Positions 1 through 6,896 of a stretch of 64,000 bases of DNA are shown here, piece after piece. This DNA comes from Streptomyces ardesiacus (GTDB taxonomy: Bacteria > Actinomycetota > Actinomycetes > Streptomycetales > Streptomycetaceae). A program made the position numbers and the translations under genes. Location: positions 186,001 to 250,000 of the forward strand of contig NZ_BEWC01000006.1 of the NCBI RefSeq assembly GCF_003112575.1, in the 5' to 3' direction. Position 1 is the stretch's first letter. Each line of letters opens with the position of its first letter. The notes beneath the pieces were generated by a model, which did not search any database, was not told where the DNA came from, and worked only from the letters and a program-made list of their open reading frames with translations.

Positions 1-103
1 AGGTGTCGGAGGCGGAGTCCTTGTCCGAGCCGCAGGCGCTCAGCCCGAGGGTGAGGGCTCCGGCGGCGAGGACGGCGGTGGTGATCTTGGCGGTGTTACG
101 CAC
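1..103 (-). CDS. metQ: Methionine ABC transporter substrate-binding lipoprotein, N-terminal fragment
   Basis: Only the first 34 codons are present; the gene runs off the left edge. It begins at GTG (103-101) behind a GGAAAGG ribosome site. The encoded start (VRNTAKITTAVLAAGALTLG, then LSAC and a Ser/Asp-rich stretch) is a lipoprotein signal peptide with a lipobox ending LSAC, so the mature protein would be anchored outside the membrane through that cysteine. It follows metN and metI on the same strand with 68 nt between metI and this gene, so it is most likely the MetQ binding component of the D/L-methionine importer. The assignment comes mainly from context because the binding domain lies outside the window. 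Confidence 0.8.
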   Translation of the reverse strand, partial: MRNTAKITTAVLAAGALTLGLSACGSDKDSASDT

Positions 104-171
104 GAAAAGTGCCTTTCCTGAGGTGGTGCCGCCCCGTCCGGGCGACGGACGGGGAGTCTTGGGGGGTCGGG

Positions 172-909
172 TTACGCGACCTTGCTCACGTCGGCCGCGG
201 CGGGCTCCTTGGCCCGGAGCAGCCGGAGCCGGGGCGCCGCACCGCCGCGTCCGCCGCGGCGGTGCAGGGTGCGGGCGGCGTAGTCGCCGGCGAACTGGAT
301 GAGCGAGATGGCGACGGCGAGGAGCGCGACGGTGATCCACATGAAGCCGGGTTCGAAGCGCTGGTAGCCGTAGCGGACGGCCAGGTCGCCGAGGCCGCCG
401 CCGCCGACGGTGCCGGCCATGGCGGAGTAGCCGATGAGGGCGATGACCGTGGTGGTGGTGGAGGCGATCAGCGAGGGCAGCGACTCGGGGACCAGGACCT
501 TGCGCACGATGGTCCAGGTGTTGCCGCCCATGGACTGGACGGCCTCGACGAGCCCTCCGTCGACCTCGCGCACGGCGGTCTCGACGAGCCGGGCGAAGAA
601 CGGGATGCCGCCGATGGCGAGCGGCACGATCGCGGCCTCGCTGCCGATGGTGGTGCCGGTGACCCAGCGGGTGAAGCTCATCAGCGCGACCATGAGGATG
701 ATGAACGGCATCGAGCGGCCGATGTTGACGACCTGCCCGATGACCTTGTTGACCAGGACGTTCTGCAGCAGGCCGCCGCGGTCGGTGAGGACGAGGAGCA
801 CGCCGAGCGGGAGCCCGAGGACCACGGCGATCACGGTGGACCAGCCGACCATGATCAGGGTCTCCCAGGAGGCCTGCTCCAGCAGCGGCTGCATCTGCGA
901 CCAGGTCAC
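172..909 (-). CDS. metI: Methionine ABC transporter permease MetI
   Basis: This 245-residue integral membrane protein is the permease of a MetNIQ-type importer. It shows about five hydrophobic segments; the EAA cytoplasmic loop that contacts the ATPase is visible as EAVQSMGGNTWTIVRKVLVPE near residues 140-160, typical of the binding-protein-dependent transport family. GSTVGGGG-like glycine motifs follow in the AMAGTVGGGGLGD segment. The start is GTG at 909-907, overlapping the metN stop by 4 nt (GTGA), which implies translational coupling. The C-terminal tail is Arg/Ala-rich and longer than the minimal family member. Role and family are secure; methionine specificity is inferred from the NIL domain in the neighbouring ATPase. 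Confidence 0.93.
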   Translation of the reverse strand: MTWSQMQPLLEQASWETLIMVGWSTVIAVVLGLPLGVLLVLTDRGGLLQNVLVNKVIGQVVNIGRSMPFIILMVALMSFTRWVTGTTIGSEAAIVPLAIGGIPFFARLVETAVREVDGGLVEAVQSMGGNTWTIVRKVLVPESLPSLIASTTTTVIALIGYSAMAGTVGGGGLGDLAVRYGYQRFEPGFMWITVALLAVAISLIQFAGDYAARTLHRRGGRGGAAPRLRLLRAKEPAAADVSKVA

Positions 910-1976
910 TTGGCACCTTCCTTCACCAGCGGGCCCGGCGTGGCCGGTTCGTCGGGCGTCTCGTTCACCACGTCGATCTGCAGGCCCTGTTCGCGCAGGA
1001 AGCCGACGGGCACGACGTTGTCCTCGTAGCGGCCGGGCAGTTCGATGCGCATCCGGCCGACCTGGAGGCCGCCGACGGTGTCGATGGCGGCGCCGAGGAT
1101 CGAGATGTCGATGTTGTAGGTGCGCGAGAGCTGGGAGATGACGGGCTGGGTGGCGGCCTCGCCGTGGAAGGTGACGTCGAGGACGGTGCGGTCGTCCCCG
1201 GAGGCGTCGCCGCCGACCGGGAAGAGCGCGGCGGCCAGTTCGGAGCCCGGGGTGGCGAGGAGTTCGCCGACCGTGCCGGACTCGACGATGCGGCCCCGGT
1301 CCATGAGGGCGGCCGAGTCGCAGATGCTCTTGACGACGTCCATCTCGTGGGTGATGAGCAGGACGGTGAGTCCGAGCTGCCGGTTCAGGTCGCGCAGCAA
1401 CTGCAGGATGGAGCGGGTGGTCTCCGGGTCGAGGGCGCTGGTGGCCTCGTCGGAGAGCAGGACCTTGGGGTCGCCGGCCAGGGCGCGGGCGATGCCGACG
1501 CGCTGCTTCTGGCCGCCGGAGAGCTGGGCGGGGTAGGCCCTGGCCTTGTCGGCGAGACCGACGAGGTCGAGCAGCTCAAGCGCCTTGCGGGAACGTTCCT
1601 TCCCCGACCTGCCGAGGATCTCCAGCGGAAGTTCGACGTTGTCCTGCACGGTCCGCGAGGAGAGCAGGTTGAAGTGCTGGAAGACCATGCCGATACGGCT
1701 GCGCGCCTGCCGCAGCTCCCGGCCCGCGCGGGGGCCGCGCCCGGCCAGCGCGGTGAGGTCCTGGCCGGCGACGGTGACCGTGCCGGCGGTGGGGCGCTCC
1801 AGGAGGTTGACGCAGCGGATGAGCGAGGACTTGCCGGCGCCGGACTGGCCGATGACGCCGTACACCTCGCCCTCGCGGACGTGCAGGTCGACGCCGTCCA
1901 GGGCGGTGACCTCACGGCCGCGTGAACGATAGACCTTGGTCAGGCCCGATGTGGTGATCACGTGGGTTTCCGTCAC
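906..1976 (-). CDS. metN: Methionine ABC transporter ATP-binding protein MetN
   Basis: About 356 residues. The ATPase domain has Walker A GQSGAGKS (near residue 45), Q-loop QHFNLL, signature LSGGQ, Walker B VLLSDEATSALD and H-loop THEMD. It is followed by a C-terminal NIL domain (VTFHGEAATQPVISQL...), which binds methionine and is diagnostic for MetN-type importers. I chose the GTG at 1976 because homology to ABC proteins begins immediately after it; a GTG at 1961 is equally possible, and neither has a strong Shine-Dalgarno. The reading frame stays open upstream to 2243, but that part is Pro/Arg-rich and unlike any MetN. It is the first gene of metN-metI-metQ and overlaps metI by 4 nt. Confidence 0.93.
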   Translation of the reverse strand: MTETHVITTSGLTKVYRSRGREVTALDGVDLHVREGEVYGVIGQSGAGKSSLIRCVNLLERPTAGTVTVAGQDLTALAGRGPRAGRELRQARSRIGMVFQHFNLLSSRTVQDNVELPLEILGRSGKERSRKALELLDLVGLADKARAYPAQLSGGQKQRVGIARALAGDPKVLLSDEATSALDPETTRSILQLLRDLNRQLGLTVLLITHEMDVVKSICDSAALMDRGRIVESGTVGELLATPGSELAAALFPVGGDASGDDRTVLDVTFHGEAATQPVISQLSRTYNIDISILGAAIDTVGGLQVGRMRIELPGRYEDNVVPVGFLREQGLQIDVVNETPDEPATPGPLVKEGAK

Positions 1977-2579
1977 TGTCGAGTGCGCGGCGCGGTGGTG
2001 TGTGCCGGGCACGGGGCGTTGTTCTTCGGGTTCTCGGGGTCCTTCGGAACGCGGCACGGTTCTCGCGGTGGCGGTGCGCCATGGCGGTGGGACCGGGGAG
2101 AAACGTGTGCGCGGGGCGCGGCCCGGCCGCGGGCGCGCCGGGGCGCGGGCGGACATGGCCGGACGCTCGCTTCGGGGCGCGAGGCTCAGGTGGTGCGGGG
2201 GCCCTCTAGAAGGCGCACATTCGGCGGCACATACAACGAGCACCGGGCGTCGTGGTCGCCTCGGTCGCAGGGGTGCGGTCGCTCGTGGTGCTCATGCGGA
2301 TCAGTAAAGCAGACCGGCTCCCGCGAGCGGACATCGGTGTCCGCATGGTGGACAGTGCTGGACGGCGGACGGACGCGGGGGCGCGGTGCGGTCCCGTGCG
2401 GGGACCTCCGTCGCGGCCTCGGTGACCAGTGCGGACGGGGGCGAGGGGTGCCCGGCGGCCGGGGCGGTGCCGGGTTCGCCGGCCCGGTGGTTGTGGCCAA
2501 CGCCACGGTCCGCGGGCGGGCCCGCGGCCCCTCGGGGCCGGGGGCGGCGGGCCCCGACGGCCGTAATAGGCTCGCTGCC
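1977..2579. other. Intergenic region upstream of metN, containing a putative regulated leader
   Basis: About 600 bases without a conventional gene. On the minus strand it holds a 29-codon reading frame ending in a Cys/Met cluster (2206-2295), then GC-rich inverted repeats before metN, including alternating GGCGCG/CGCGCC blocks around 2110-2140. A small perfect hairpin GCGGACA-TCGG-TGTCCGC lies at 2327-2344. I looked for SAM riboswitch signatures and found none. The plus-strand part (about 2350-2579) leads to the small membrane protein gene; I see no clear promoter there. Confidence 0.5.
2206..2295 (-). CDS. Putative Cys/Met-rich leader peptide upstream of metN
   Basis: A 29-codon frame starts at ATG (2295-2293) and ends TAG. 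It is Thr-rich at first and finishes ARCMCRRMCAF, so three Cys and two Met codons sit in the last nine positions. There is no Shine-Dalgarno, but TACTGA lies 6 nt upstream of the ATG and could be a -10 element giving a leaderless transcript. It ends 229 nt before the metN start, in the same direction. Clustered codons for the regulated amino acid at the end of a short leader ORF are the hallmark of ribosome-mediated attenuation, and Cys-rich upstream ORFs are known ahead of sulfur genes in actinobacteria. This is inference; chance occurrence is possible. Confidence 0.35.
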   Translation of the reverse strand: MSTTSDRTPATEATTTPGARCMCRRMCAF

Positions 2580-2939
2580 ATGCTTGACGTCCTGACGCTG
2601 GTGACCGGCGTCGCCGCGCTGCTGCTCGCCGCCTGGTGCGGCTGGGCCGCCTACCGTGACCAGCCGACGAAGGACTGGCACTTCATCGGCATGGCCGTGG
2701 TCTCGGTCCTGGCACTGGTCCAGTTGGTGATCGGCGTCGTGCAGCTCGCACGGGGCCAGGAGCCGGCGCAGGGCACGACGATCTTCGTGGCGTATCTGCT
2801 GGGCGCCTTCGCCTGCGTGCCGGCCGCGGGGTTCATGTCGCTGGCCGAGCGGACCCGCTGGGGTTCGGTGACGGTCGCGGCCGGCGGTGTCGTCCTCGCC
2901 GTCCTGGAGGTGCGGCTCTATGACATCTGGGGAGGCTGA
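2580..2939 (+). CDS. Small integral membrane protein of unknown function
   Basis: A 119-residue protein with four hydrophobic segments: LDVLTLVTGVAALLLAAW at the N-terminus, then IGMAVVSVLALVQLVIGVV, FVAYLLGAFACVPAAGFM and VTVAAGGVVLAVLEVRLY. I recognise no catalytic motif. The ATG at 2580 is chosen because the hydrophobic core starts at once; the upstream open frame is low-complexity. The stop is immediately followed, after one base, by the next membrane protein gene, so the two are probably co-transcribed and may work together. Similar paired membrane proteins are common and uncharacterised in Streptomyces. Confidence 0.8.
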   Translation: MLDVLTLVTGVAALLLAAWCGWAAYRDQPTKDWHFIGMAVVSVLALVQLVIGVVQLARGQEPAQGTTIFVAYLLGAFACVPAAGFMSLAERTRWGSVTVAAGGVVLAVLEVRLYDIWGG

Positions 2940-2940
2940 C

Positions 2941-3357
2941 GTGAGGGCCGCGCAGGAGAGGCAGACCCGGCAGCGCCTGATCAGCGGGCCGGGCATCCTG
3001 CTGGTGTGGCTGTACGGCGTGATGGTGGTCGGCGCGGTGTCGCGGTCCGTGTACCAGATCGCGACCGAGCTGGACCGGGCACCGCTCGCCTACTCGCTGT
3101 CGGCCGTCGCGGGCGTCGTCTACGGATTCATCACGTACACCCTGGTGCGCGGCGGCGAGACGGCCCGCAGGGCGGCACTGGTGTGCTGCGCCGCCGAGTT
3201 GGCGGGTGTCCTGACGGTCGGCACCTGGACGCTGGCGGACCCGTCGGCCTTCCCCGACGCGACCGTGTGGTCGGACTACGGGATGGGGTACCTCTTCATT
3301 CCGGTACTGCTGCCGCTGTCGGCCCTGTACTGGCTGCGCCGGGCCCGCACCGCGTAG
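2941..3357 (+). CDS. Integral membrane protein of unknown function
   Basis: A 138-residue protein starting at GTG with GGAGG 6 nt upstream inside the end of the preceding gene. Four hydrophobic stretches are visible (ISGPGILLVWLYGVMVVGAV, YSLSAVAGVVYGFITYTLV, AALVCCAAELAGVLTVGTW, MGYLFIPVLLPLSALYW), with an Arg-rich C-terminus predicted to be cytoplasmic. There is no recognisable enzyme or transporter signature. It forms a two-gene unit with the 119-residue membrane protein just upstream. Confidence 0.8.
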   Translation: MRAAQERQTRQRLISGPGILLVWLYGVMVVGAVSRSVYQIATELDRAPLAYSLSAVAGVVYGFITYTLVRGGETARRAALVCCAAELAGVLTVGTWTLADPSAFPDATVWSDYGMGYLFIPVLLPLSALYWLRRARTA

Positions 3358-3379
3358 CGCCGTCGGGCCCGGCGGCCGC

Positions 3380-3877
3380 TCAGGCCGTGGTCGCGTACGT
3401 CTCCGCCGGCTTCTCCAGGACGATCATGGGTACGCCGTCGGCGCCCTCGGCGGTCCCCACCGTCTCGTAGCCGACCCGGCGGTACAGCCGCAGGTTGTTC
3501 TCGCTGCGGTGCCCGGTGTGCAGCCGGAAGCGCTTGGCGCCGCGCTCCTTGCCGAGGGCGGACTCGGCGGCCCGCAGCAGCCGGGCTCCGATGCCGTGCC
3601 CCTGGAGGCGGGGGTGGACGCAGAGCTTGCCGATGGACGCCGCGCCGTCCTCGGTCACCCGTCCCCGGACCGAGCCGACGACCTCGTCGCCGAGCCGCGC
3701 CACGAAGACGCAGTCGGCGGCGACCTCCTCGCGCACGGAGTCCAGGGTCTGGACGAGCGGGTCGATGCGGTAGTTGGCGTACAGCGCCGCCTCGCTCTGG
3801 AAGCAGAGGTACTGCAGCCGGAAGATCTGCTCGGCATCCTGTTCGGTCGCCGCCGAGATGGTCACGCTCATGCCCAT
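3380..3877 (-). CDS. GNAT family N-acetyltransferase
   Basis: A 165-residue GCN5-related acetyltransferase that would move an acetyl group from acetyl-CoA to an unidentified amine. The acetyl-CoA binding motif A is seen as CVHPRLQGHGIGARLL (Q/R-x-x-G-x-G/A), followed by the NNLRLYRRVGYETVG motif B typical of the family. The start at 3877 (MGMSVTIS) has GGGAGG 9 nt upstream; an in-frame ATG further upstream at 3949 would run back towards the sigma-like gene and is less likely. It is transcribed in the same direction as the sigma-like gene upstream, with a 58-nt gap. The substrate cannot be read from sequence. Confidence 0.88.
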   Translation of the reverse strand: MGMSVTISAATEQDAEQIFRLQYLCFQSEAALYANYRIDPLVQTLDSVREEVAADCVFVARLGDEVVGSVRGRVTEDGAASIGKLCVHPRLQGHGIGARLLRAAESALGKERGAKRFRLHTGHRSENNLRLYRRVGYETVGTAEGADGVPMIVLEKPAETYATTA

Positions 3878-3935
3878 GTGCGCATGCCTCCCGCTCACCT
3901 GATCACCTGTGGGTCCCCCACTCCTATCCCCGTCC

Positions 3936-4442
3936 TCAGCCGGCCGCAACCTCCGGCGTCAGCAATCGACGCAGACAACCCAGACATCGGGAGCGTTCCG
4001 GCCCAAGGCTGCCCTGTGAGATACCCAACTCCCCCGCGATTTCCCGGTATATGAGGTCCCTGGGCGACAACAGGGCTTCCAGTACCTGGGGGCAGCGGCC
4101 CGGCAGCCGGCGCACGGCGTCGCGCAGGGCCCGGTGCCGGGCCGAGGCGAGCGCGAGCCGCTCGGGCTCGTGGGCGTACTCGGCGACTCCGGCGGGTTCG
4201 GTTCCGTACGGCCGCTCGTCGCGGGTCCTGCACCGGGTGCGGCGGGCCTCGCTGCGCACGGCGCTGCGCAGCCAGCGGTGCGGGTCGGCGGGCGGCCCCT
4301 CGGCCTCCAGGCGCTCCAGCAGGCGCAGCCAGACCGCCTGTTCGAGGTCGCCGGGCTCGTCTCCGGAGGCATATGCCTCGGCCGTGGCCTCGGCGGTGAG
4401 GAGGGGGCGCAGGGAGGCGACCAGGTCGTGCGTCATATGCAC
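3936..4442 (-). CDS. Small sigma-70-family (ECF-like) factor
   Basis: A 168-residue protein. The C-terminal half carries a region-4-like helix-turn-helix (YREIAGELGISQGSLGPERS) preceded by LPGRCPQVLEALL, as in extracytoplasmic-function sigma factors. The N-terminal half (EQAVWLRLLERLEAEGPPADPHRWL...) resembles region 2 only loosely. Two starts are possible, GTG at 4442 or ATG at 4436 (GTG CAT ATG); neither has a clear Shine-Dalgarno. No anti-sigma gene is adjacent, which is unusual for classic ECF systems. It might act as a co-regulator rather than a full sigma factor. Confidence 0.72.
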   Translation of the reverse strand: MHMTHDLVASLRPLLTAEATAEAYASGDEPGDLEQAVWLRLLERLEAEGPPADPHRWLRSAVRSEARRTRCRTRDERPYGTEPAGVAEYAHEPERLALASARHRALRDAVRRLPGRCPQVLEALLSPRDLIYREIAGELGISQGSLGPERSRCLGCLRRLLTPEVAAG

Positions 4443-4447
4443 GACGA

Positions 4448-4485
4448 CGCGGCCGCCCGGGCGGCGGGTTGCCCGGGCGGCCGCG
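4448..4485 (-). terminator. Hairpin terminator between glpQ and the sigma-like gene
   Basis: A perfect 15-bp GC-only stem (4448-4462 pairs with 4471-4485) with an 8-nt loop GGCGGGTT. It lies 26 nt after the glpQ stop and immediately before the sigma-like start. There is no U-run, which is usual in Streptomyces. Confidence 0.75.
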
Positions 4486-4510
4486 GCTCACCCCAACCGG
4501 TGGTGGTGGC

Positions 4511-5695
4511 TCAGCCGTTGACGAAGTCCTCGCGGGCCAGCACGCCCGTGTCGGGGTTGTCCGTGAAGATTCCGTCGATGCCGGTGGCGAAGTAGGTCCG
4601 GAACGCGCCGAAGGCGTCGCCGTACGCGTCGGGGTCGCCGCCCTTGCGGAACTCCGCGGGCAGGAAGGGGTTCTCGTTGCGCATGGTGTACGGGTGCAGG
4701 ACGAGACCCGCGCGGTGCGCGTCGCGGACGAGGGTCGTCGGCTCGGTGAGGCGGCCGGCGGAGTCCTTCGGGACGACCAGGTCGAGGGTGGGGCCGATCC
4801 CCTGTGCGTAGGAGGCGATCTCCTTCAGGCCGCGCGGCGTGACGAGGTCGGCGGTCGTGCGCGGGTCCCCGGTCTCGACGAAGTCCCAGGGGCGGCTGCC
4901 GGCGCCGGAGAGCAGGACGGCGAGGGGGTTGCGGACCAGCTTGCTCATCCGCTGGATGCTGGTGGGCTCGAAGGACTGGATGATGACGGGCGAGTTCTTC
5001 CGGTCCTTGCCGTACGCGCGCAGCAGCTTCGCCAGGCGCTCCTCCGTGCCCAGGCCCAGCTTGCGGAAGTAGGTGGGGTGCTTGAGCTCGGGGTAGATCC
5101 AGACCTGCCTGCCGCGCTTGCGGGTCTGCTCGTTCTGCCAGCGCAGCACCTCCTCGAAGGTGGGGATCTCCCAGCGGCCGTCGTAGAGGGTGTTGTGCGG
5201 CCGGTTGGCCGGGATGCGCTCGGTGGCGCGGAGCGTCTTGAGCTCGGCGAGCGTGAAGTCCTCGGTGAACCAGCCGGTGGTGGAGACGCCGTCGAGCACC
5301 TTGGTGCGCCTGCGGTCGGCGAACTCGGGGTGGTCGGCGACGTCGGTGGTGCCGCCGATCTCCGGTTCGTGCCGGCAGACCAGGTGGCCGTCCCGGGTCG
5401 GGACGAGGTCGCCCGCCTCCACGATGTCGGCGCCGAGGTCGAGGGCCAGCTCGTAGGAGCCGAAGGTGTGCTCGGGGCGGTAGCCGCTGGCGCCGCGGTG
5501 GCCGATGACGGTGGGCACGGGCAGGCTCTTCAGCCCGCCGCCGGGTCCGCCGCCGTGCCGGGCGTCGGCTGCTCTCGCCGCCCCGGGCAGGCCGAGTACG
5601 GCGCCGCCCGCGCCGAGCACCGCCGCGCCGAGGAGCGCCCGGCGTCCCGTGCCGCCGCCGGCCGTCCGCCGCTCGTCCGACTCCTGCGTTCCCAT
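4511..5695 (-). CDS. glpQ: Secreted glycerophosphodiester phosphodiesterase
   Basis: A 394-residue enzyme that hydrolyses glycerophosphodiesters to glycerol-3-phosphate and an alcohol, letting the cell recover phosphate from lipids or teichoic acids outside. The start at 5695 has AGGAGG 4 nt upstream. A twin-arginine signal (TGRRALLGAAVLGAGG) precedes an AARA cleavage site, so folded export by Tat is likely. The GDPD catalytic core is visible as VIGHRGASGYRPEHTFGSYE with the following EAGDLVPTRDGHLVCRHEPE metal/acid-base residues, and the C-terminal DGIFTDNPD motif. It appears equivalent to S. coelicolor GlpQ1, known to respond to phosphate limitation through PhoP. A strong hairpin follows the stop. 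Confidence 0.93.
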   Translation of the reverse strand: MGTQESDERRTAGGGTGRRALLGAAVLGAGGAVLGLPGAARAADARHGGGPGGGLKSLPVPTVIGHRGASGYRPEHTFGSYELALDLGADIVEAGDLVPTRDGHLVCRHEPEIGGTTDVADHPEFADRRRTKVLDGVSTTGWFTEDFTLAELKTLRATERIPANRPHNTLYDGRWEIPTFEEVLRWQNEQTRKRGRQVWIYPELKHPTYFRKLGLGTEERLAKLLRAYGKDRKNSPVIIQSFEPTSIQRMSKLVRNPLAVLLSGAGSRPWDFVETGDPRTTADLVTPRGLKEIASYAQGIGPTLDLVVPKDSAGRLTEPTTLVRDAHRAGLVLHPYTMRNENPFLPAEFRKGGDPDAYGDAFGAFRTYFATGIDGIFTDNPDTGVLAREDFVNG

Positions 5696-6152
5696 GGGTC
5701 CTCCTGCCGTCGACCGTCCCGTGCGGGCCGATCGTAGGGTCGCGTACATGACGAGCGGGAGACCGCCGCCGGAACACGCGGGTGCGCGGGGATTGCGCGA
5801 CGATGCCGCGCCGCGGGCGCGGGCGGCATGCCGTACGGCGTGGCGGGGCAGGCGAAAAGGAGGAACCGGATACGGCGCCCTCCGGGCGGCGCGCCTCACG
5901 CGGTGCGCGGGCCGGGTGTGCTTGGATCCGGCCCGTGTCCGCACCGTGGACCGCCGCTGCGGCGCTCACGGACGCGACCTGCCTCACACCCGGGCGGGGG
6001 CACGCCGGCCCTGCGACGCCGCGGCTTCGCAGGTGAACGCGCGTCAACACCGCGCGGGGGCCGGGGCAACCCGGGGTGCGTGACCCCCCGGACCGCGAGT
6101 AATGTCCTCACCTGCACAGACTCATACCGCATCCCCGACACCGGAGGGCCCG
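5696..6152. other. Divergent intergenic region between glpQ and the acyltransferase gene
   Basis: About 455 bases that must contain both outward promoters. TACGAT (minus strand, 5736-5731) could be the glpQ -10, about 35 nt before its start codon; no good -35 is seen. Around 6031-6050 the minus strand reads GTTGACGCGCGTTCACC, two GTT-CAC/GAC-like units resembling the GTTCACC repeat of Streptomyces PHO boxes, but the period is 10 rather than 11 and it lies far from glpQ. The rest is GC-rich with no supported gene. Confidence 0.4.
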
Positions 6153-6824
6153 TTGTCCCGCTTCGTGTTCATCAAGGCAGTGCTCGGTCCGATCATGCGC
6201 CTGATGTTCCGCACACGAGTGGAGGGTGTGGAGAACATCCCGGGCGACGGTCCGGTGATCCTGGCCGGCAACCACCTCACCTTCATCGACTCGGTGATCA
6301 TGCCCCTGACCTGCGACCGGCAGGTCTTCTTCATCGGCAAGGACGAGTACGTCACCGGCAAGGGCCTCAAGGGCCGGCTGATGGCCTGGTTCTTCACCGG
6401 GGTCGGCATGGTCCCGGTCGACCGGGACGGCGGCCGGGGCGGGGTGGCGGCGCTGATGACCGGCCGCCGCATCCTGGAGGAGGGCCACGTCTTCGGCATC
6501 TACCCGGAGGGCACCCGCTCCCCCGACGGCCGCCTGTACCGCGGTCGCACGGGTATCGCCCGGCTCACCCTGATGACGGGCGCCCCGGTCGTCCCCTTCG
6601 CCGTCATCGGCACCGACAAGCTCCAGCCGGGCGGCGCGGGCCTGCCGCGGCCGGGCCGGGTCACGGTCCGCTTCGGCGAGGCGATGGAGTTCTCCCGCTA
6701 CGAGGGCATGGACCGCGACCGCTACGTCCTGCGGGCGGTGACCGACTCCGTGATGACCGAGGTCATGCGGCTGTCCGGCCAGGAGTACGTGGACATGTAC
6801 GCCAGCAAGGCGAAGGCGGCGTAG
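6153..6824 (+). CDS. 1-acyl-sn-glycerol-3-phosphate acyltransferase (PlsC family)
   Basis: A 223-residue phospholipid acyltransferase that would add the second acyl chain to lysophosphatidic acid on the inner membrane face. The HX4D catalytic motif is NHLTFID (near residue 38) and the glycerophosphate-binding motif is YPEGTRS (near residue 115); a third block (TGAPVVPFAVIG) is also present. I chose the TTG at 6153 because GGAGGG lies 4-5 nt upstream; an ATG at 6102 is in frame but has no ribosome site and would add 17 Thr/Pro-rich residues. It is a single gene convergent with the MFS exporter and separated from it by a bidirectional hairpin. Confidence 0.9.
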   Translation: MSRFVFIKAVLGPIMRLMFRTRVEGVENIPGDGPVILAGNHLTFIDSVIMPLTCDRQVFFIGKDEYVTGKGLKGRLMAWFFTGVGMVPVDRDGGRGGVAALMTGRRILEEGHVFGIYPEGTRSPDGRLYRGRTGIARLTLMTGAPVVPFAVIGTDKLQPGGAGLPRPGRVTVRFGEAMEFSRYEGMDRDRYVLRAVTDSVMTEVMRLSGQEYVDMYASKAKAA

Positions 6825-6842
6825 CTCCGCGCCGGTGACGAG

Positions 6843-6875
6843 GACGGCGGGCCGCTCGGTGAGCGGTCCGCCGTC
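6843..6875. terminator. Bidirectional hairpin terminator
   Basis: Stem GACGGCGG-G-CCGCTC (6843-6857), loop GGT, GAGCGG-T-CCGCCGTC (6861-6875): 14 pairs with one internal G/T mismatch. It sits between two convergent genes ending at 6824 and 6897 and can serve both. Confidence 0.72.
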
Positions 6876-6896
6876 TCGCGTTTCCGCGCCCCGCGG

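Noticed and set aside
1977..2243. In-frame N-terminal extension of MetN upstream of GTG 1976
   Set aside because: The extra 89 residues are Pro/Arg-rich, unlike any MetN, and overlap the proposed leader.
1977..2300. SAM riboswitch ahead of metN
   Set aside because: I looked for the conserved core segments of S-box and related SAM motifs and found none on the minus strand.
6031..6052. PHO box controlling glpQ
   Set aside because: The GTT-type units have a 10-nt period and are over 300 nt from the glpQ start; kept only as a remark in the intergenic entry.
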